A DNA stretch of 64,000 nt, from NCBI GenBank assembly GCA_022747635.1, contig JAKTNV010000003.1, forward strand, positions 45,168,475 to 45,232,474, in the 5' to 3' direction. The DNA is from Hetaerina americana (Eukaryota > Arthropoda > Insecta > Odonata > Calopterygidae). Shown here in pieces: positions 58,501 to 64,000 of the stretch. The number at the start of each line of letters is the position of its first letter. Positions within the stretch are counted from its first letter, which is position 1. Below the pieces are notes generated by a model. It searched no databases. It was not told where the DNA came from and saw nothing but the letters and a program-made list of their open reading frames with translations. Position numbers and translations under genes: made by a program.

Positions 58501-61500
58501 TAGACAAATATGAATATTATAAATTAATTATTCAATTTTAAAATTTCATCATGAACTAATCTTAGATGATGATGCATTGACATATGCTCATATGAGCACT
58601 TGTACACATTTTATTTGATTTAAACACAAAATAAAAAATTATTTACCTTGGAGAGCCTACTACTATGTTTATCCAACATTTTCTTCAGAACCACATCAAC
58701 ATATTTGTCTTTATCTTTACTAAAATCTTTAACATCAGAGTCTCCCTCATCATCCCATAACAAGTTGCTCACCTAAGGACATAATGAAAAATATTAATTC
58801 CTGACAAGAATAAATATCAATGGGAAGTGATACACTGACAAATGTCAATAAAATTGACCATGGGTTATTTATAACCGTAACAGTCCTTAAGGAGTTGGTT
58901 TAATTGAAAGATCTAAAGTAAGATAGGACAAAAATTAACTCAAGAGTACAGTTCTCTTTTTAACAGTGAAAAATTCTGAGATGGAAGGATCTACTGGGTA
59001 ACATCAGACAGGAAGAGATAAGCATGCACATATTTGCAATGTATCTCAAATGTAGCTAAGAACAACAAATTTTTCTCTTATACCAAACAGGCACACAAAA
59101 CTGGGGACTGTTGAATCAGGTAAGAAGAAGGAATAATAAAAGCTAGTAAACATTTTACTAGTTAATGTCTCTTATATGATAAACAATTTACTCTTGTTGT
59201 ACACAGTGTACGCATATAATGTTAAGAAGACTTATTACAACAGCTCTCATCACATAACTGCATACTTATGATTAGCCTGCTGGTATTTTTAGAAAACTCC
59301 ATGTATCATTTAATTTATGCGATTTTTAAGGTAAACAACAATGCTTTGCAAATTAAATGACAACCAACAAAATGTAAAAAGTTACAGATCACATACAATA
59401 TTGATACAAGACCAAAAAAGAAACACTCTTGGAACATTCAACACACTTTCATTTTTACCAGAACTACCAAATGCAGAAAGAAAAAATGAATTTCATTGGA
59501 TTACATTTTGTTCATTAAATCAATCATGAACTCAAAAAGCATCCATTTTCTCCATTATGGTTTGGAGAAAGAGTAAAAGTCACCAAATTACAGAATACAG
59601 TCAGGAGATAATTCAAGGGAAAAATAGAAGTTCTGCAAATAGGCTCCAAGAAATACAGTCAACATTTTTAACATTCAAATAATATTTGTAATGTCATACA
59701 AAATTCTCACAATATATTGAACTGAACATGTCAGACTTAAAAAGTTCGTTGATTATTTATACATATGTTCATGAAATTAAACGGTTGCCTAAATGCATGG
59801 TTCTTCAGGCTAAAACTTTATTCCAGACATCCTACAATAAAATATTCCACAAACAATTTTACCTCTTTAATGGAAAGATGGGCATCAGGATTAAGCTCAT
59901 CAACCACTCGGTCAGCCATTCCTTGCTTATTTATCTGACGATCATAGATCTTCTTCTCTAAGCAGTTATCCATGACTAACCTATATACAAAACATGGCTT
60001 TTTCTGGCCATACCTAAAAAAAAAATAATAATACCCATGAAATTTTATATACATATATGGATAGGACAATCAATAAAATGAAACTGAATCATTACCCTGG
60101 GGACTCACAGAGCCCCATAAGCTAGTGATGCATACCTATATACACGGCAAACTGCCTGAGTGTCATGACAAGGATTCCAAGATGCATCAAACACCACAAC
60201 ACGATTGGCGCCCACCAGATTAATGCCCAAGGAACCAGCCCTAGTGGACACCAGGAACAGGTGGATATTTGGATTTGAGTTGTACTCATTTATTAGCTTC
60301 TCCCGCTCAAGAGCAGTCGTGCTTCCATCCAATCCTGGCAAAAGAAATGAAAGATTACTTAGGACACTTTATTAAGAGTTCTACTGAAACGTAAAAACCA
60401 TTTATGCCTGAAAATACTTTTTTCTTCCAACTCAACTATGACTGAAGAAACAACTAAAGATCAAGAAAAACAAATGGAAACAGAACACTCACTGTAGTAG
60501 TTCCAATTGCGAGCCCACTTCTCTCGCTTTCCTGGTAAATTACTCCGCTGAAGGAAATCTTCTATGAGATTTAATGTAAAAAGTGACTGACTGAACACAA
60601 GCATCCTGTCCCCAAGAGCCATGGACTCTTCCAGAATACAAAAGAAAACTTCCATTTTAGCAGAATTTTCTATTGAGCCAGGAATGTATCCCTTAAGTAA
60701 TTCAGTGGCCTGGAAAAATATCAAGGTAAACTTTTTGATTAAAATTTGGAATCCTGAACAAATGATTCTGCATGCTGGTAATGATATATCACTTACCCAA
60801 TCATATGGAATGCTTGGTTCATCTTTCATTCCTAGAGCCCTGACCATTCCTTCAGTTTTCACCTCTGTCTTAATGGAGTCAGCAGTGGTGCCTGCACCAT
60901 TGGCGACTGTTACTTTGGTACCAGGTGCACCAGGAGTCGAAGGCTCAGTCTTGGGAGATGGAACACTAGAGGAAGGGCCATCGCCAGGAGATGCCGTGTT
61001 TGTAGAGGAAGGAATGGTACTCCCGACATCTGCTACAGGTGCACGCAAAGGGGCTCCATTGCTTCCATCAGATCCTCCTCCAGGATTCGAGTTGCCAGGC
61101 GAAGAGGCATTGTCAGGGTGTTGCTGTTGGATGGAGAACTATTATTTAGTTTTAATATTGCATTATTGAAAGTATGATGCTAGCAGCAAGCTCATATGGA
61201 ACATGCCAAACCTATCCCATTCAAAAACAACAATCTTCAACCTAACATCAGGTTTGATGGATGGATGATGGATTATTCTTAGGTGGTTAGGTTTGAGTTC
61301 AACTAATACTATACCCTTCAGAAAGTGAAATTCATATACTTAGGGTTATGGGAACAGTTCAGTTCCCTCTACCTCCAAAACTTTTCCAGGAATTGTTTCA
61401 AGGAAAATCTCATTGGAGCGCCCAGAGGAATCACCTCGGTTTGGACCTTAGACCCTCTGATACCACATTTTCTACCCTAAATATGACTATCCTTAAGAAA

Positions 61501-64000
61501 AAAACTATATTAGTATATTAATCTATGCATTAATATGCATTGTGAAAAGAGTAGTAAAGTAAACTCATTGATACAAAATGTCACTCTATTTTTTTTAAAA
61601 GTTCAACAAACTCTGTTTGGAAAGTGTCATCCGTCTACGTTTTTGCTTTATTAGGAGAGGAGTTGACATACAAATTTACAATTCTCAAATGGATTTTGGT
61701 TAGTATTAAACCTCAGATGAAGAATTTTATTAATTCACATTACTCGATTTTTTCCACAACACATGCACTGCAAAAGATTCAAATGACTAATTAAATGAAG
61801 AATACAATGTATCTTTCCGCTGTCCTTGGAAGTGGACAGTGGAAAGATACATTGTATTCTTCATTTAATTAACATGAATTACCACTAAGTTGAGGCGGGA
61901 ACAACTGAATATTCAAATGACTGCCTACAGAGAGAGAGAACTAATGAATGGAATGGCTTGTAATTTCACACGGCTACTATAAAAGTTGTGCTAACATGAA
62001 AGAAAAAAAAGCATACAAGTAGTGATGCCATCTATGGGCAAGGGCAGAAACTTTTCCGACCACCCTTTTAAATTAATCAGAGAATCATAACCATAAAAAA
62101 AACATATTTCCGGCAATAAATGATCATGAAGACTTTCTGTATTTAATCTTTATTTATATACTATCAAGAGATTTTGTTAAGTACCTAGTTATCATGCACA
62201 GAAGAGAATTCCAAATTATGAAAAATGTGAAACAAAATTTTGGTGATACAGCAGCACCAAAAAAAATCTTGATAAGCCATAAAATAATGGATAAGCTCTT
62301 TTTAAGCATAAGAAAACTATTTATTACACATATAATGTGTTACCTTAATATGTTAACTTGAAAAATTTCTTTTCTTAATTTTAAAATGATGTAAAAAAAA
62401 CTAATATGAAGGAATATACACTTATTCAGGACATATTCAATCCAGTATTAATGAACATGGTTATTATGAAAAAATGTATAAGAAAGAAAAATGTTGCAGT
62501 GCATAAAATACACACCATCCCACTTTCTCAGACAGACAGTCTTACAGCAACTTTTTTTTCAAACACAGTTTTCACAACCCTGTTATGAAAGCACCAATGA
62601 TAAGGGAATTATTGAGATGAAAATCCATCAAAAATGCATTAAAATTCCTGCCATTTTTTTGAACCCTTAAAATTATTCAACTTCCCAATCTAGTAGCTGC
62701 ACAGAATTAAACGATATACGTACATGAGAGGATGAAAGATCCCCTCCTGGAGCAGCCCTGGGTGAAGCAACCGTCGATGATGGCTCACAAGGGGTGGGGG
62801 GCGCTGTGCCTGGAGTTGGTGGAGGTCCTGGTGTGGGAACTGCTGAGTCTGCAGCTGCTGGTGTCGGAACACTGGAAGTTGGTTCACAACCTCCCATTGG
62901 TGATGAGGAGTTGTCACATGATGACTGTGCAGGTCCATGCTGCTCACCATCCCCTGAGTCGCACGTCGTTGTCGATGGTGCTGCTGGGTCCACGGAAGGA
63001 GGGCCCATGCTGCCAGGATTGTTATCCCCAGGTCCTTGCCCTGGTGGACCCATTCTCCTCGCATTACTCCCATAAGGATCCATTGTCTCAGATGAAGCTT
63101 CGGGAGGCCTCCCATATGGATCACTTTGCATCGCACCACCACCAACATACCCCTGTTGCTGCTGTTGTCCCCCTCCTTGGGTCCCCGTGGAGCCCAAGCC
63201 CCCTCCATAGCCCCCACTGTTCCCACTCGCCGTAACATCCATGCCACCGCTTTGATCATAACCAGACATTGTCCCTGCTGCACTGTCACCATACATCCTC
63301 TCCCCACTACCACTTGCATTTCCAGGCATGCCAACATAGCCAGAATCATTTGACATTTGTGACGCAGGAGGCATTTCACTTATGTCCGTACAATAAGACT
63401 GATTGCTGTGATTGGAATAGTATGATGGTGGCCCGCCACTCGGAGTGGGGCAATATGGCGAAGCTCCTGGGTCCCCATAGCCTCCAGGTGTTGCATATCC
63501 CGAGGAAGTACCACTTCCTGCCCCTGTACTACTACCACCACCTCCACTCCCACCGTTTGAGTTCTGCTGCTGCCAGTAAGGACTTTGACCACTATTATTT
63601 GAACAGTAGGAGTTGGGGGTGCTGCTTGGAGCACCACCATTTGAATAATATGATGAAGTTCCATCCCCATAAGGAGACGGGTCACTAGAATTTGGATAAT
63701 AGCCTCCTTGATTGGATGCAGAAGGATCTGGACACTGATAAGGAGACTGGCTAAAACCACCAGAGGAAGAATTTGGTCCAGGAGCTGGAGTACTCCCATA
63801 ACCACTTTGGGTTCCATAGGGGCTGTGAGAATATGTTGACTGGCTCCCATTTCCATATGAACTTGTACCTTGACTCCCATTTTGACAATATGGATCAGAA
63901 CTATAGCAGGAATTCATATCACCATAATGATTATATGGATTTTGGGAGTACATGGGAGGAGGTGGGGGAGGCTGGTGGTGAGAATGATGGTTGTGATGGG
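46342..64000 (-). CDS. RAD54L2: Helicase ARIP4 (RAD54L2), 3' eleven exons; 5' part outside the window
   Basis: Exons, 5' to 3': 62724-64000 (partial), 60797-61123, 60493-60709, 60136-60334, 59863-60013, 58647-58772, 58299-58495, 56591-56787, 54763-54914, 53356-53677, 46342-49502. All borders are GT/AG and all phases agree, giving 2107 residues. Residues 1-534 are low complexity (Gly, Ser, Tyr, Pro). Then comes helicase lobe 2: [49 protein letters not shown] and [14 protein letters not shown] (motif VI arginines kept). ARIP4-specific blocks follow: [47 protein letters not shown], and [20 protein letters not shown]. The last 1052 codons are prion-like. ARIP4 is a nuclear SNF2-family DNA-dependent ATPase, described in mammals as an androgen-receptor partner. 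The SNF2 N-terminal lobe must lie to the right of the window. Human ARIP4 has about 1467 residues, so this protein is far larger. Confidence 0.92.
48778..49030 (-). repeat. Coding minisatellite: 18-bp unit, SQQQI-type hexapeptide
   Basis: About a dozen units of the kind [36 protein letters not shown] follow one another. QQQ is constant while the other three positions vary. Confidence 0.85.
49051..49310 (-). repeat. Poly-Q coding CAG/CAA tract
   Basis: A mixed CAG/CAA run encodes nearly pure glutamine, interrupted by a few His and Met. Mixed codons usually make such tracts more stable than pure CAG. The plus-strand frames over it are poly-Leu or Ala/Val shadows. Confidence 0.95.
49578..50157. 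mobile_element. Penelope-derived inverted pair in an ARIP4 intron
   Basis: Two copies of one Penelope 3' region lie head to head: the left arm on the minus strand (about 49578-49885) and the right on the plus (about 49888-50157). The coding remnant reads [20 protein letters not shown] and YHLHNAW, the end of the GIY-YIG endonuclease of Penelope-like elements. The flanks ATATCATCAAAATTG (49563-49577) and ATATTATTAAAATTG (50158-50172) form a 15-bp target duplication with two differences. The arms differ at many sites, so it is older than the copy at 33900. Confidence 0.8.
50173..53084. other. ARIP4 intron sequence, nothing recognised
   Basis: The rest of the intron between the last two ARIP4 exons. 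AT-rich; repeated phrases near 50690-50760 and 50850-50950 (TAATTCAATAAAACAATTTATGA-like) suggest a diverged local duplication. No gene. Confidence 0.45.
53085..53306 (-). mobile_element. tRNA-derived SINE, third copy
   Basis: The minus strand starts GGGGGATTGAAATAGTGCAG, has the B box GGTTCAATTCCTGG, and shares its body (GGACAGGAAAGGATGAAG on the plus strand) with the copy at 23203. It ends about 50 bases downstream of an ARIP4 exon. Confidence 0.8.
53356..53677 (-). CDS. RAD54L2: ARIP4 exon, Gly/Val/Thr-rich
   Basis: From CAACAG to GTATAAG, with one base left over. [17 protein letters not shown] then low-complexity sequence and an acidic end ([20 protein letters not shown]). Not conserved by motif; placed by frame and phase. 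Confidence 0.78.
54763..54914 (-). CDS. RAD54L2: ARIP4 exon with conserved beta-rich block
   Basis: From TTGCAG to [26 protein letters not shown], then [27 protein letters not shown]. This matches the DIVIPG ... GTKGTYIRTSDGRIFAVRA region of human ARIP4. Confidence 0.92.
55051..55094. repeat. Tandem duplication, 22-bp unit
   Basis: ACATATATAGATGGAAATGA plus AT is repeated twice without change in an ARIP4 intron. Next to it CGAAGCTTTC and GAAAGCTTCG (55096-55130) form a small inverted repeat. Confidence 0.8.
55950..56100 (-). repeat. Possible SINE fragment
   Basis: The minus strand has GTGTTCAAGTCCTGG, a B-box-like site, about 30 bases after CGTCCCGGCAAGTC, and then AAATATTTTTGCAC, similar to the SINE at 23203 after its B box. 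Diverged. Confidence 0.4.
56591..56787 (-). CDS. RAD54L2: ARIP4 exon with KPVASVRP block
   Basis: From TCTATAG to [19 protein letters not shown] is shared with human ARIP4. The following [18 protein letters not shown] is basic/aromatic and has no family name that I know. Confidence 0.9.
56800..58290. other. ARIP4 intron sequence, nothing recognised
   Basis: Intron between the EPFxHESLL and KPVASVRP exons. No repeat or RNA recognised. Confidence 0.4.
58299..58495 (-). CDS. RAD54L2: ARIP4 exon with conserved EPFxHESLL block
   Basis: [20 protein letters not shown] then [20 protein letters not shown] and RPMYGTYYP follow the same order as human ARIP4 (EPFEHESLL, KAEKKAAKKSYEE, YTRPSYAQYYP). Confidence 0.93.
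58647..58772 (-). CDS. RAD54L2: ARIP4 exon after the helicase
   Basis: 42 codons, phase 0-0: [20 protein letters not shown], then [20 protein letters not shown]. Acidic followed by basic helical sequence. Confidence 0.85.
59863..60013 (-). CDS. RAD54L2: ARIP4 exon, end of helicase lobe 2
   Basis: From TTTTTAG to GTAAAA. It encodes [20 protein letters not shown], then [20 protein letters not shown] and [10 protein letters not shown], close to the vertebrate ARIP4 pattern. Confidence 0.95.
60136..60334 (-). CDS. RAD54L2: ARIP4 exon, helicase motifs V and VI
   Basis: From TTTTGCCAG to GTATGC. It encodes [39 protein letters not shown] and [18 protein letters not shown]. These residues are diagnostic for ARIP4 over ATRX. 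Confidence 0.95.
60493..60709 (-). CDS. RAD54L2: ARIP4 exon, start of helicase lobe 2
   Basis: From TTTTTCCAG to GTGAGT. It encodes [40 protein letters not shown] and KWARNWNYY, the motif IV region of SNF2 helicases. Confidence 0.92.
60797..61123 (-). CDS. RAD54L2: ARIP4 exon, low-complexity linker end
   Basis: 109 codons, phase 0-0, from CCAACAG to GTAAGT. Ser/Pro/Thr-rich, ending [16 protein letters not shown], which leads directly into lobe 2. Two VKTE-type motifs (KTEVKTEG) could be SUMO sites. Confidence 0.82.
61788..61871. repeat. Hairpin, 38-bp arms
   Basis: The arms 61788-61825 and 61834-61871 are inverted with 37 of 38 positions matching and an 8-nt loop. One arm contains GAAGAATACAATGTATCTTT. 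It lies in the intron between the two low-complexity ARIP4 exons. Confidence 0.85.
62724..64000 (-). CDS. RAD54L2: ARIP4 exon, low-complexity, open at the window edge
   Basis: It is open to the right edge, so the first ATG (63951-63953, [12 protein letters not shown]) is probably internal; [15 protein letters not shown] precedes it in frame. It is rich in Gly, Ser, Tyr, Pro and Gln ([16 protein letters not shown]). The chosen donor is CAT/GTACGT, phase 0. The frame would otherwise stop near 62673. Confidence 0.8.

Noticed and set aside
60136..60341. ATRX or RAD54 as the identity of the helicase
   Set aside because: The [21 protein letters not shown] and EPFxHESLL blocks fit ARIP4; ATRX has different residues after motif VI and no KPVASVRP block.
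62690..63880. Several long overlapping frames opposite or beside the ARIP4 low-complexity exon
   Set aside because: Same cause: repetitive GC-rich codons give open frames in all readings. Only one frame joins in phase to the next exon.

Overview
This window is a piece of a eukaryotic nuclear genome, most likely from an insect or another arthropod. It is AT-rich. Short exons are separated by kilobase introns with GT/AG borders, and the non-coding DNA is full of mariner elements, tRNA-derived SINEs, Penelope-like and non-LTR retroelement relics, hAT and pogo/Tigger relics and MITEs. No prokaryotic features (operons, Shine-Dalgarno sites, CRISPR) are present. The species cannot be fixed from the sequence alone.

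Two host genes can be rebuilt, both on the minus strand and one behind the other. (1) 46342-64000: the 3' part of the SNF2-family helicase ARIP4/RAD54L2. Eleven exons lie in the window and join in frame at every junction. They encode about 2107 residues: a long Gly/Ser/Tyr/Pro-rich stretch, the second helicase lobe, the conserved post-helicase ARIP4 blocks, and a very long prion-like C-terminus (poly-Q, poly-A, His, Ser and Tyr-Gly rich). The 5' exons with the first ATPase lobe lie beyond the right edge. (2) 12763-38768: a ten-exon gene of about 921 codons whose N-terminus resembles the RNA polymerase I subunit RPA34 (POLR1G/CD3EAP). Its C-terminus is a long lysine-rich tail. Three of the tail exons (18772-19368, 17261-17836, 14408-15091) are tandem duplicates of each other.

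Region by region: 1-10500 is intergenic and transposon-rich, with an RTE-like relic, two mariners each at a copy of the same unnamed repeat, a hAT MITE and an old mariner relic. 10500-12760 is AT-rich and featureless. 12763-38768 is the RPA34-like gene. Its introns hold a mariner deletion derivative, a four-component transposon nest (MITE, then mariner, then an intact mariner plus a SINE), Tigger and hAT relics, a SINE, another mariner, and a perfect 88-bp palindrome from a Penelope-like element. 38800-46340 separates the genes and holds a Penelope RT relic and an RTE-like relic with a tandem-repeat tail. 46342-64000 is ARIP4, with a second Penelope inverted pair, a SINE and a hairpin in its introns.

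No new multi-gene system is visible. The most interesting items are the exon triplication in the RPA34-like tail, the large low-complexity segment just before ARIP4 helicase lobe 2, the nested insertions with an apparently intact mariner at their core, and the two Penelope-derived inverted insertions with about 15-bp target duplications.
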